21,044 nt of DNA from DAOUEH01 sp034430515. GTDB taxonomy: Bacteria; Chloroflexota; Dehalococcoidia; Dehalococcoidales; RBG-16-60-22. Every line of letters begins with the position of its first letter. Within the stretch, counting starts at the first letter, position 1. Positions 1 to 7,075 of the stretch are shown here, in pieces. Under the pieces are notes generated by a model. The model searched no databases. It had not been told where the DNA came from and worked only from the letters and a program-made list of their open reading frames with translations. A program made the position numbers and the translations under genes. The stretch covers positions 1 to 21,044 of the forward strand of contig DAOUEP010000021.1 of NCBI GenBank assembly GCA_034430515.1. Direction: 5' to 3'.

Positions 1-1
1 C

Positions 2-847
2 TGCAGCGGCTGCGCCGTGTCGCTGCTGAACTCGGCCAGTCCCACCATTAAAAACGTCCTCATCGACCAGATTGCCCCCGGCGTGCACATCAACCTGCGC
101 TTTCACCCGGTGATTATGGCCGCCGCCGGCGAGCTGGCCATCGAGGTGATGGAGGACACCGCCCAGGAGAAAAAGGGCGAGTACGTCCTGGTGGTGGACG
201 GGGCCGTCCCCACCGCCGCGGCCGTTTACGGGGCCATCGGCGAGCGCAATGGCAAGCCGGTGACGATGCTGCAGCGCGTCCTGGAGCTAAGCCAGGACGC
301 CCTGGCCGTCATCGCCCTGGGCACCTGCGCCGCCTTCGGCGGCATCCCGGCGGCCAGGCCCAACCCCACCCAGGCCAAGCCGGTGAGCGCGGTGCTGGCC
401 GCGGCTAAAATCGCCAAGCCGCTCATCAACATCCCCGGCTGCCCGCCCCACCCCGACTGGTTCGTGGGGACGGTGGCGGGGATTATCCTGAATGGCCTGC
501 CCACCGCCGCCGACCTGGACGACCTGGGCCGTCCCAAGGCGTTCTACGGCAAGCTCATCCACGAGAACTGCCCCCGCCGCGCCTACTTTGACGAAGGCAA
601 GTTCGCCAAGAAGTTCGGCGACGAGGGCTGCCTCTACGAGCTGGGCTGCAAGGGGCCCATCACCTACGCCGACTGCCCCCTGCGGCGCTGGAACGGCGGC
701 ACCAACTGGGTCATCGGAGCGGGGGCGCCCTGCAACGGCTGCACCCAGCCCGAGTTCCCCGACGACACGGCGCCCTTCTACGAGAAGCTCGTCGACGTGG
801 AGCTGCCCGTGGTCGGCGCCTACTGGGCCGATAAGGAGGAGAAATAA
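2..847 (+). CDS. [NiFe] hydrogenase small subunit, group 1 type (5' partial)
   Basis: This is the electron-transfer subunit of a [NiFe] hydrogenase, which passes electrons from the NiFe site of the large subunit through three Fe-S clusters. The gene is cut by the left edge: the reading frame is open from base 2 and begins with CSGC followed by VSLLN, the first part of the proximal-cluster motif. The GTG at 17 is therefore internal. Two further proximal ligands lie in GTCAAFGG and PGCPP. The distal-cluster set is H-x2-C (HENC) with Cys in GDEGC and LGCKGP. The medial set is ADC and PCNGC. No C-terminal membrane helix follows; the protein ends in ADKEEK shortly after the last cluster. A Tat signal would lie off the window, so cellular location cannot be judged. 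The stop overlaps the large-subunit start by one base (TAATG). Membership in group 1 is likely; the subgroup is open. Confidence 0.93.
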   Translation, partial: CSGCAVSLLNSASPTIKNVLIDQIAPGVHINLRFHPVIMAAAGELAIEVMEDTAQEKKGEYVLVVDGAVPTAAAVYGAIGERNGKPVTMLQRVLELSQDALAVIALGTCAAFGGIPAARPNPTQAKPVSAVLAAAKIAKPLINIPGCPPHPDWFVGTVAGIILNGLPTAADLDDLGRPKAFYGKLIHENCPRRAYFDEGKFAKKFGDEGCLYELGCKGPITYADCPLRRWNGGTNWVIGAGAPCNGCTQPEFPDDTAPFYEKLVDVELPVVGAYWADKEEK

Positions 848-2406
848 TGACCAAGATTGTTATCGACCCCGTCACCCGTATCGAGGGGCATCTCAAGGTG
901 GAGTGCACCGTGGAGGGCGGCGTCGTCAGGGACGCCCGCACCACCGGCAACCTCTTCCGTGGCTTTGAAATCATCCTGCGCGGCCGTGACCCCCGGGATG
1001 CCCAGGTAATCACCCAGCGCATCTGCGGCGTCTGCCCGCAGTCGCACGGCATCGCCGCCACGCTCAACCTGGACAGCGCCTTCGGCATCGCCGCTAAGAT
1101 ACCCGATAACGGCCGCATCATCCGCAACCTCATCCAGGGGGCGCACATCGCCCAGGACCACGTCCTCCACTTCTACCACCTCACCGCCCTGGACTACGTT
1201 AACGTCGCCGACGTGGCCGCCTACGAAGGCAACGACTCGCAGCTCAACTCCGTCAAGGACTTCATCGCCCGCGGCGCGCTGGGGCCGTTCCTGCCCCGCT
1301 ACGAGGGCGACTACCGCCTGCCCCCGGAGGTCAACCAGCAGGCGGTAGCCCACTACGTCAAGGCGCTGGAAATCCGCCGCATCGGCCACGAGGCCGTAGC
1401 TATCTTCAGCGGCAAGATTCCCCACAGCGTCGGCGTCGTCCCCGGCGGCGTGACCTCCACCCCCACCGCCGACAACATCATGGCCTATATCTGGAAGATA
1501 AAAATCCTCCAGGACTTCATCGATAACGTCTACATCCCCGACGTCCTGGCGGTGGCCGGGGCCTACATGGACTACGCCGAAATCGGCGCGGGCTGCCGCA
1601 ACCTGCTCTCCTACGGCTCTTTCGACCTGGAGGGCGGCAGCCCCGACTACACCCGCCGCGCCCGGCTCTTCAAGCAGGGCACCGTCGGCGCCGACCTCAA
1701 GCCCGGCGACCTGGACACCGGCAAGATAACCGAGTACGTCAAGCACTCCTGGTACGAGGACGTCACCACCAACCGCCACCCCTCCCAGGGCGATACCAAA
1801 CCGCAGTACGGCAAGCCGGGGGCCTACTCCTGGACGAAGTCGCCGCGCTACGACGGCCAGGTCTACGAGGTGGGCCCGCTGGCCCGCGTGGCGGTGAGCT
1901 ACGCCAGGGGCGATAAAAAGGCCCAGGAGCTGGTCAACGCCTCGCTGAAGGCGCTCAACGCCCCGGCCTCGGCGCTGTTCTCGGTGCTGGGGCGCCACCT
2001 GGCGCGGGCGCTCTCGGCCAAGATAATCGCCGACTCGCTGGAAGGCTGGGCGCTCCAGCTCAAGCCGGGCGAGCCGGCCTACGTGGAGTACGAAATCCCC
2101 GAGGAGGCGTCCGGCATGGGCCTGACCGATGCCGCCCGCGGCGCCCTGGGGCACTGGATTGAAATCAAAGACAAAAAGATTGCCAACTATCAGTGCGTGG
2201 TACCCACCACTTGGAACGTTGGCCCGATGGACGACAAGGGGCAGCACGGCCCCATCGAGCAGGCCCTCATCGGCACTAAAGTCAAGGACGAGAAGAACCC
2301 CTTTGAAATCGTGCGTATCATCCGCTCCTTCGACCCGTGCCTGGCCTGCTCCATCCATATGGTTACCCCCAAAGGTCGAGACCTGGGCAAGTTCAGGGTC
2401 GTGTAG
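847..2406 (+). CDS. [NiFe] hydrogenase large subunit, group 1 type
   Basis: This is the catalytic subunit that binds the NiFe(CN)2CO centre and splits or forms H2. It has 519 residues, a normal length. The N-terminal nickel motif RICGVCPQSH carries Cys60 and Cys63, and the C-terminal motif DPCLACSIH carries Cys498 and Cys501. Fifteen residues follow the final His. This matches the peptide that a HybD/HycI-type endopeptidase removes during maturation, although no such protease or Hyp gene lies in the window. The opening (VTRIEGHLKVE, FRGFEIILRGRDPRDA) resembles group 1 uptake enzymes rather than F420- or NAD-linked ones. The ATG shares its A with the stop of the small subunit and is preceded by GGAGG. 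metV starts 14 bases downstream, so the hydrogenase genes and metVF probably share one transcript. Confidence 0.96.
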   Translation: MTKIVIDPVTRIEGHLKVECTVEGGVVRDARTTGNLFRGFEIILRGRDPRDAQVITQRICGVCPQSHGIAATLNLDSAFGIAAKIPDNGRIIRNLIQGAHIAQDHVLHFYHLTALDYVNVADVAAYEGNDSQLNSVKDFIARGALGPFLPRYEGDYRLPPEVNQQAVAHYVKALEIRRIGHEAVAIFSGKIPHSVGVVPGGVTSTPTADNIMAYIWKIKILQDFIDNVYIPDVLAVAGAYMDYAEIGAGCRNLLSYGSFDLEGGSPDYTRRARLFKQGTVGADLKPGDLDTGKITEYVKHSWYEDVTTNRHPSQGDTKPQYGKPGAYSWTKSPRYDGQVYEVGPLARVAVSYARGDKKAQELVNASLKALNAPASALFSVLGRHLARALSAKIIADSLEGWALQLKPGEPAYVEYEIPEEASGMGLTDAARGALGHWIEIKDKKIANYQCVVPTTWNVGPMDDKGQHGPIEQALIGTKVKDEKNPFEIVRIIRSFDPCLACSIHMVTPKGRDLGKFRVV

Positions 2407-2420
2407 GCAAAGGAGGCGAA

Positions 2421-3107
2421 ATGATTTTATCAGAGCCCAAACCGTTGGAAGAAGTCCTGGGCTATCTCCAGGATGAAAAGAGCGTCTTCATACTGGGCTG
2501 CAACGGCTGCGCGCAGTCATCGGGTAGCGGCGGCCCGGTGCAGGTCGCCGAGATGAAGGAGCGGCTCGGGGAGGCCGGCAAGAAGGTCACCGGCACCAAG
2601 GTCATCGACTTTCTCTGCGACAAGGCCCTGGTCAAGAGCGGCCTGCGCGGCAAGGTGGACGAAGTCGCCGCCGCCGATTCCATCCTGGTGATGACCTGCG
2701 GCATCGGCATTCAGGCGGTGGCCGCCGCCGTCAACAAGGTCTGCCACCCCGCCTGCAACACCGTCAACCTGGGCGGCAGCCGCGGCGAGTGGCGGGGCAG
2801 CGAGCGCTGCTACGAGTGCGGCCAGTGCCTGCTGGACTATACCGGCGGCATCTGCCCCCTGACCGCCTGCACCAAGAGCCTGGTCAGCGGGGCCTGCGGC
2901 GGCGCCAATAACGGCAAGTGCGAGCTTTCGCCGGACAAGGACTGCGGCTGGGAGCTCATCTATAATCGTCTCAAGGCCAAGGGCCAGCTGGACAAGCTCA
3001 AGGTCAACCTCGACCCGCTCGACCAGGGCAAGCTGATGGCCCGGCCCGAGATGCTGGCCACCTCCCGCTACGCGCTGGAGAATAATGACCAGGAGGTGAA
3101 AGCGTGA
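2421..3107 (+). CDS. metV: MetV-like zinc/Fe-S partner of methylene-THF reductase
   Basis: This 228-residue, Cys-rich protein resembles MetV (the methylene-tetrahydrofolate reductase C-terminal family), the partner subunit of MetF in many acetogens and other Wood-Ljungdahl bacteria. There it is thought to carry electrons or metal and to help couple MetF to a donor. Visible features are an early GCNGC pair (Cys27, Cys30), Cys66, TCGIG (Cys93), and a dense cluster ERCYECGQC (Cys130, 133, 136) followed by Cys145, 150, 159, 167 and 175. The ATG at 2421 is chosen because AGGAGG stands directly upstream; a longer frame from 2337 lies inside the hydrogenase gene and lacks such support. The end overlaps metF by four bases (GTGA), which fits translational coupling and a MetVF complex. 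The family call is firm; the electron donor is not visible in the sequence. Confidence 0.9.
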   Translation: MILSEPKPLEEVLGYLQDEKSVFILGCNGCAQSSGSGGPVQVAEMKERLGEAGKKVTGTKVIDFLCDKALVKSGLRGKVDEVAAADSILVMTCGIGIQAVAAAVNKVCHPACNTVNLGGSRGEWRGSERCYECGQCLLDYTGGICPLTACTKSLVSGACGGANNGKCELSPDKDCGWELIYNRLKAKGQLDKLKVNLDPLDQGKLMARPEMLATSRYALENNDQEVKA

Positions 3108-3985
3108 GCCTGCAATCAAAACTGGAATCGGGTAAGTTCGCCATATCCTGCGAGTTCGGCCCCCTCAAGGGCACCGATACCAACGAGATTAAAGAGAACA
3201 TCGAAGTCCTCAAAGGCAAGGTGGACGCCGCCAACGTCACCGACCAGCAAAGCTCGGTGATGCGCCTGGGGTCGCTGGTCACCTCCTACCTGGCCGCCTC
3301 CGGGGGGCTGGAGCCCATCTTCCAGATGACTTGCCGCGACCGCAACCGCATCGCACTGCAGTCCGACCTGCTCAGCGCCTGGGTGCTGGGCATCAAGAAC
3401 GTCCTGGCCCTCACCGGCGACCTGCCGCAATTAGGCGACCACCCCGACGCCAAGGCCGTCTTCGACCTGGACTCGGTAACGCTGCTTCGGGCCATCGCCC
3501 GCCTCAACGAGGGCTACGACCTGGCCGGCAACGAGCTCAGCGGCAAGCCCGCCTTCTACGCCGGGGCGGTGGTCAAGGTGGAGTCCAACACCGAAGCCTC
3601 CACCGAGCTGCAGATTGCCAAGATGGAGCGTAAAATCGCCGCCGGGGCCAAATTCTTCCAGACCCAGGCCGTCTATGACGCTAAGTCCTTCGGCCAGTTC
3701 ATGAAGCGGGTGGAGAAGTTCAAGGTGCCCGTCATGGCCGGCATCATCCCCCTCAAGAACGCCGGTATGGCCCGCTACATGAACGCCAACGTGGCCGGGG
3801 TGCACGTGCCCGACGACATTATCCAGAAGATGGCCGACGCCCCCAAGGAAGACCGCGAGAAGACCGGTATCCAGATTGCCGCCGACCTCATCAAGCAGAT
3901 GAAGCCGATGTGCCAGGGCGTGCACATCATGGCCATCGGCTGGGAGAAGAAGGTGCCGGCCATCATCCAGGCCGCCGGACTCTAA
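3104..3985 (+). CDS. metF: Methylenetetrahydrofolate reductase
   Basis: MetF reduces 5,10-methylene-THF to 5-methyl-THF with bound FAD, as part of the methyl branch of the Wood-Ljungdahl pathway or of methionine synthesis. The 293-residue protein is a normal single TIM-barrel reductase. The N-terminal SCEFGP holds the conserved catalytic Glu (Glu17). QMTCRDRNR, LALTGD and FFQTQAVYD are family signatures near the flavin and folate sites. The start is GTG, with AGGAGG seven bases upstream inside metV, and it overlaps the metV stop. The presence of MetV, and the absence of methionine-synthesis genes nearby, favour the MetVF type over a stand-alone NADH-linked enzyme. A strong terminator follows 22 bases after the stop, so this is the last gene of the hydrogenase-metVF operon. 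Confidence 0.95.
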   Translation: MSLQSKLESGKFAISCEFGPLKGTDTNEIKENIEVLKGKVDAANVTDQQSSVMRLGSLVTSYLAASGGLEPIFQMTCRDRNRIALQSDLLSAWVLGIKNVLALTGDLPQLGDHPDAKAVFDLDSVTLLRAIARLNEGYDLAGNELSGKPAFYAGAVVKVESNTEASTELQIAKMERKIAAGAKFFQTQAVYDAKSFGQFMKRVEKFKVPVMAGIIPLKNAGMARYMNANVAGVHVPDDIIQKMADAPKEDREKTGIQIAADLIKQMKPMCQGVHIMAIGWEKKVPAIIQAAGL

Positions 3986-4007
3986 ATCTCAATTAAGGTA
4001 ACAAACG

Positions 4008-4046
4008 AATCCCCGGTGTCTTCACGGGCGCCGGGGATTTTTGTTT
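4008..4046 (+). terminator. Intrinsic terminator after metF
   Basis: A perfect 9-bp stem (AATCCCCGG at 4008-4016 and CCGGGGATT at 4031-4039) with a 14-base loop is followed by a T-rich run (TTTTGTTT). It closes the hydrogenase-metVF transcript. Confidence 0.9.
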
Positions 4047-4064
4047 ACCTACGATGTCATAGAT

Positions 4065-4094
4065 TTGTAACTTTTCCTCCCACGATTTTATAAC
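4065..4094 (+). promoter_or_regulatory. Possible promoter for zinc-ribbon/crp genes
   Basis: TTGTAA (4065-4070) and TATAAC (4089-4094), 18 bases apart, fit a moderate sigma70-type promoter in an AT-rich patch. The boxes sit in two similar stretches, GATTT-G-TAACTT and GATTT-TA-TAACTT, spaced about 22 bases, which could instead be paired operator half-sites. The position, downstream of the metF terminator and upstream of the next gene, supports a promoter. The boxes are only partial matches. Confidence 0.45.
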
Positions 4095-4129
4095 TTCTTA
4101 ATCGCCGGGAGGCTATTATTTCCATATCA

Positions 4130-4148
4130 AGCCCGCTACGGGCGGGCT
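4130..4148 (+). promoter_or_regulatory. Stem-loop in 5' leader of zinc-ribbon gene
   Basis: A perfect 7-bp inverted repeat (AGCCCGC and GCGGGCT) with a 5-base loop lies just before the ribosome binding site of the zinc-ribbon gene. It may be an mRNA leader hairpin or an operator. No T-run follows, so it is not a terminator. Confidence 0.4.
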
Positions 4149-4163
4149 ACGTGGAGAGGAAAG

Positions 4164-4355
4164 ATGGGTAAGCTAAAGATAGACGGCTGTCCTCGCTGCG
4201 GACAGGGCGTGATTACCCTGGACAAGGACGAGTACGGGTGGTACGAGTACTGCCTCCAGTGCGGCTATACGCGCGACCTGGCCCCCGTGACCGGGCCGGA
4301 GGCGCACCCGACCGCAGCCAAATTGGCCCAAAGACCGGCCGAAAGCGACCAGTAA
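4164..4355 (+). CDS. Small zinc-ribbon protein
   Basis: This 63-residue protein of unknown role has two metal-binding knuckles, CPRCG (about residue 9) and CLQCG (about residue 30), about 20 residues apart, which is a typical zinc-ribbon layout. An acidic, aromatic stretch (DKDEYGWYEY) lies between them. The C-terminal third is Ala/Pro-rich and looks disordered. The ATG has a good ribosome binding site (GGAGAGGA, three bases upstream). It is followed after 47 bases by a Crp/Fnr-family gene on the same strand with no terminator between, so co-transcription is likely. It could be a small regulator or metal-binding accessory protein; nothing in the sequence decides this. Confidence 0.75.
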   Translation: MGKLKIDGCPRCGQGVITLDKDEYGWYEYCLQCGYTRDLAPVTGPEAHPTAAKLAQRPAESDQ

Positions 4356-4402
4356 GCCCGCCGGCCTGCCGCGTGCCGAAGCCGCTGGCAAGGATGGAAA
4401 CT

Positions 4403-5101
4403 ATGGTAACCGAGACGATAACACCGACCCCCGCCCGAACGATAAGCACCGACCTGCTCGGTCTCAGCCCCTATTTCGCCGGGGCCGACGAAGAGGTCCT
4501 TTCGGAAATCGCCCGCCTGATGAAGCCCCGGACGGCGGCCCGCCAGGAGATTCTCTGGCTGGAGCAGGCGCCCGCCGAGACGGTCTATTTCGTGGCCCGC
4601 GGCTTGGTCAAGCTGTTCAAGACCTCCCCCGGCGGCAAGGAGCAAATATTACGATTGGTCTATCCCGGCGGCTGTTTCGGCCACGCCGGCGCCTTCAACG
4701 GGGGCCATCACCCGGAGAGCGCCCAGGCCCTGGCGGATACCACCCTTTACGGCATTACCAAGAGCCGTCTGGGCGTCCTCCTCACCGGGCACCCCCAGCT
4801 GGCCTTTAACGTCATCAAGGCCCTGACCACCGAGATGCACCACTACATGTCCCTGGTGGAAGACCTCTCGCTGCGCCGTGTCCGCAGCCGCCTGGCCCGC
4901 ATGCTGCTGGCGCAGGGCGACCGGGACGGCGCGCCGCCGGCGCTCACCCGGGCCGACATGGCCGCCATGACCGGGACGGTGCGGGAGGTCGTCGGCAAGT
5001 CGCTCAAGTCCCTGGAGGACAGCGGCGCCATCCGCTACGACCGCCGCAACATCGTCATCCGCGATAGAGAAGCCCTCCGGGCGATTATACGCTCGGCCTA
5101 A
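4403..5101 (+). CDS. Crp/Fnr-family transcriptional regulator
   Basis: This 232-residue DNA-binding regulator has an N-terminal cNMP-binding-type beta-barrel (about residues 18-120, with FVARGLVKLFKTSPGGKEQIL and the GGCFG turn). A long dimer helix follows (about 125-155), then a C-terminal winged helix (about 165-225, LTRADMAAMTGTVREVVGKSLKSL). The ATG at 4403 is chosen because AGGA lies 8 bases upstream; the ATG at 4394 has the purine run too close, and the longer frame from 4238 overlaps the zinc-ribbon gene. The N-terminal Cys cluster of Fnr is absent and only one Cys is seen near the barrel, so an O2-sensing [4Fe-4S] cluster is unlikely. The effector is unknown. It sits immediately upstream of the catalase promoter, which makes a role in catalase or redox control plausible but unproven. 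Confidence 0.9.
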   Translation: MVTETITPTPARTISTDLLGLSPYFAGADEEVLSEIARLMKPRTAARQEILWLEQAPAETVYFVARGLVKLFKTSPGGKEQILRLVYPGGCFGHAGAFNGGHHPESAQALADTTLYGITKSRLGVLLTGHPQLAFNVIKALTTEMHHYMSLVEDLSLRRVRSRLARMLLAQGDRDGAPPALTRADMAAMTGTVREVVGKSLKSLEDSGAIRYDRRNIVIRDREALRAIIRSA

Positions 5102-5115
5102 CCCCCGTCCTGTTT

Positions 5116-5147
5116 TTGACATCCCCGCTGTCCGGGGATAATATAAT
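5116..5147 (+). promoter_or_regulatory. Catalase promoter with palindrome in the spacer
   Basis: A consensus -35 (TTGACA, 5116-5121) and a -10 (TAATAT, 5139-5144) are separated by exactly 17 bases; an overlapping TATAAT lies at 5142-5147. The spacer contains a perfect 7-bp inverted repeat (ATCCCCG at 5121-5127 and CGGGGAT at 5133-5139) around CTGTC. A protein bound there would block RNA polymerase, so it reads as a repressor-type operator. The binding factor is unknown; the Crp/Fnr-type protein encoded just upstream is one candidate. Confidence 0.8.
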
Positions 5148-5176
5148 GTGTGACTCAACCGATAAGGAGATAACTT

Positions 5177-6697
5177 ATGGCCAAAGAAAAAAAGCCTAAA
5201 AAGACCTACACCACCGGCTTCGGCGCCCCCGTCGATAACGACCAGAACTCCAAGGCCGCCGGCCCCTACGGCCCGCTGCTCATCCAGGATACCCACCTGT
5301 TGGAGAAGCTGGGGCACTTCGACCGCGAGCGCATCCCGGAGCGCGTCGTCCACGCCAAGGGCGGCGGGGCGCACGGCTACTTTGAGGTGACGGCGGACGT
5401 GACCAAGTACACCTGCGCCAAGTTTCTTTCCGAAATCGGCAAGCGCACCGAGGTCCTGGCGCGCTTTTCCACCGTCGGCGGCGAGCGGGGGTCGGCGGAC
5501 GCCGAGCGCGACCCGCGCGGCTTCGCCCTCAAGTTCTATACCGAAGAGGGCAACTACGACATGACCGGCAACAACACGCCCGTCTTCTTCATCCGCGACC
5601 CGCTCAAGTTCCCCGACTTTATCCACACCCAGAAGCGCCACCCCGGCAGCAACTTAAAGGACGCCAATATGTTCTGGGACTTCCTCTCGCTGACGCCGGA
5701 ATCGGCCCACCAGGTGACCATCCTCTTCTCCGACCGGGGCACTCCGCGCACCTTCCGCAACATGAACGGCTACAGCTCCCACACCTTCAAGTGGTACAAC
5801 GCCAGGGGCGAGTATTACTGGGTGAAGTACCACTTCAAGACGGAGCAGGGCATCGATAACTTAACGCGCGACGGGGCCGCCGAGACCAAGGGCCGAGACC
5901 CCGACCACGCCGTCCGCGACCTCTACCAGGCCATCGAGCGCAAGGACTACCCCTCGTGGCGGCTGGAGATGCAGATAATGACGCCGGCGGAGGTGGAGAA
6001 GTACCGCTTCGACTCCTTCGACGTCACCAAGGTCTGGTTCCACGCCGACGCCAAGCCGTTCACCATCGGGCGGCTCGTCCTCGACCGCAACCCGCAGAAC
6101 TACTTTGCCGAGGTGGAGCAGGCGGCCTTCTCGCCGGCCAACTTCGTCTCCGGCATCGCCGCCTCGCCGGATAAGCTGTTGCAGGGGCGGCTCTTCTCCT
6201 ACCACGATACCCACATCCACCGCCTGGGGGTGAACTATCCCATGATTCCCGTCAACCGCCCCAAGAATGCTAAAGTAAACTACTACCAGCGCGACGGTTC
6301 CATGAACGTCGCCGACGACCTCGGCGACGGGCCTAACTACTACCCCAACAGCTTCGGCGGGCCCGAGCCGGAGCCGGCCGCCGCCGAGCCGCCGTTCGCG
6401 GTATCCGGGGAGGCGCGCCGCCACCCCTATACCCATCCCAACGACGACTTCTTCCAGCCCGGCGAGCTTTACCGGCGGGTGATGACCGATACCGACCGCG
6501 ACCACCTCGTCGGCAATATCACCACGCACCTCGGTAACACGGCCAAGCGCATCCAGCTAAGGCAGGCCGCCGTCTTCTACAAGTGCGACCCGGAGTACGG
6601 CAGCCGCGTGGCGCAAGGGCTCGACCTGGACGTGAACCAGGTGAAGGGCCTGGCGGGGATGACCGCCGAGGAGAGGGCCAAGGCCACCGCCGGGTAG
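5177..6697 (+). CDS. katA: Monofunctional heme catalase (small-subunit type)
   Basis: This enzyme converts H2O2 to water and oxygen with heme b in the cytoplasm. It has 506 residues, as expected for small-subunit (clade 3-like) catalases, with no C-terminal flavodoxin-like domain. The distal His59 lies in RVVHAKGGGAHGYFEV and the active-site Asn in TGNNTPVFFIRDP (about 132). The proximal heme ligand Tyr342 lies in RLFSYHDTHIHRLG. NADPH-pocket-like sequence is present around the middle. The N-terminus is Lys-rich without a signal peptide. The ATG has AAGGAG eight bases upstream. It is a single-gene transcript with its own promoter and terminator. In a genome with hydrogenase and MetVF it would serve as oxidative-stress defence in an otherwise anaerobic cell. 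Confidence 0.97.
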   Translation: MAKEKKPKKTYTTGFGAPVDNDQNSKAAGPYGPLLIQDTHLLEKLGHFDRERIPERVVHAKGGGAHGYFEVTADVTKYTCAKFLSEIGKRTEVLARFSTVGGERGSADAERDPRGFALKFYTEEGNYDMTGNNTPVFFIRDPLKFPDFIHTQKRHPGSNLKDANMFWDFLSLTPESAHQVTILFSDRGTPRTFRNMNGYSSHTFKWYNARGEYYWVKYHFKTEQGIDNLTRDGAAETKGRDPDHAVRDLYQAIERKDYPSWRLEMQIMTPAEVEKYRFDSFDVTKVWFHADAKPFTIGRLVLDRNPQNYFAEVEQAAFSPANFVSGIAASPDKLLQGRLFSYHDTHIHRLGVNYPMIPVNRPKNAKVNYYQRDGSMNVADDLGDGPNYYPNSFGGPEPEPAAAEPPFAVSGEARRHPYTHPNDDFFQPGELYRRVMTDTDRDHLVGNITTHLGNTAKRIQLRQAAVFYKCDPEYGSRVAQGLDLDVNQVKGLAGMTAEERAKATAG

Positions 6698-6721
6698 CGG
6701 AATACCTCTGTCCCCTTTATT

Positions 6722-6760
6722 CCCCTCTCCCGGGGTCTCCCGAGGGAGGGGGCTTTTTTT
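6722..6760 (+). terminator. Intrinsic terminator after catalase
   Basis: A GC-rich hairpin (arms at about 6723-6734 and 6739-6751, with one wobble and one mismatch) is followed by seven T. It ends the catalase transcript. The opposite-strand membrane gene stops at its foot; no T-run exists for that direction, so it looks one-directional. Confidence 0.85.
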
Positions 6761-7010
6761 ATCCGAACAGGCTGCCCAGGCTGAAGCCGGAGAAGGTGAG
6801 CATCTGAACGGCCATCGCCAGCAGGACGCCGCCGATGATGAGCAGCGTTATCCTCAGGCCGAAGCGCTCCTCGCCCTTCATCAGGCCGCCCCAGACGAAG
6901 GCCAGGGGCAGGATAAAGGTGCCTATTCTGGAGCAGGCCTCGTTTTCGGCCCAGGCGCCGGCAACCAGCAGCGCCAGCCCCACCGCCGCCCCGATGAATG
7001 TCTCTCTCAT
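6759..7010 (-). CDS. Small hydrophobic membrane protein, unknown function
   Basis: This 83-residue protein is not recognised. It is strongly hydrophobic, with two or three likely transmembrane segments (about residues 6-21, 28-42 and 53-72) separated by short polar loops (ENEACSR, MKGEERFG). The last residues (SGFSLGSLFG) are Gly/Ser-rich. The ATG is preceded by GGAGG with a seven-base spacer, and a promoter is visible upstream, so the gene is probably real. It lies 65 bases downstream of truB on the same strand with no terminator between, so read-through from the nusA-truB operon is also possible. Confidence 0.7.
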   Translation of the reverse strand: MRETFIGAAVGLALLVAGAWAENEACSRIGTFILPLAFVWGGLMKGEERFGLRITLLIIGGVLLAMAVQMLTFSGFSLGSLFG

Positions 7011-7021
7011 TTATTCGCCTC

Positions 7022-7068
7022 CGCTTTAGTATAAAGCGAATATAGTCCTTATCGGCCCGCTTTGTCAA
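7022..7068 (-). promoter_or_regulatory. Promoter and palindrome before small membrane gene
   Basis: On the minus strand TTGACA (7068-7063) and TATATT (7044-7039) are 18 bases apart. Just downstream a perfect 7-bp inverted repeat (CGCTTTA and TAAAGCG, 7022-7038, 3-base spacer) abuts and partly overlaps the ribosome binding site of the membrane-protein gene. It could be an operator or an mRNA hairpin that limits translation. Confidence 0.6.
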
Positions 7069-7075
7069 TTAACCC

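Noticed and set aside
820..2358. 512-codon open frame on the minus strand opposite the hydrogenase large subunit
   Set aside because: It mirrors codon periodicity of the GC-rich real gene, has no recognisable motif and is low-complexity Val/Gly/Ala-rich.
2..2406. F420-reducing, NAD-linked or energy-converting hydrogenase
   Set aside because: No FrhB, HoxFU or complex I-like subunits are present, and the motifs (RGRDPRDA, CGVCPQSH, DPCLACSIH) match group 1.
2337..2420. Upstream extension of metV into the hydrogenase gene
   Set aside because: The extension overlaps conserved hydrogenase codons in another frame, and a strong ribosome binding site supports ATG 2421.
4238..4402. Upstream extension of the Crp/Fnr gene
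   Set aside because: It overlaps the zinc-ribbon gene, encodes Arg/Pro-rich filler and lacks a ribosome binding site.
4403..5101. Regulator as a true Fnr or as CooA
   Set aside because: The N-terminal Cys cluster of Fnr is missing, and no CooA-type heme ligand set could be recognised.
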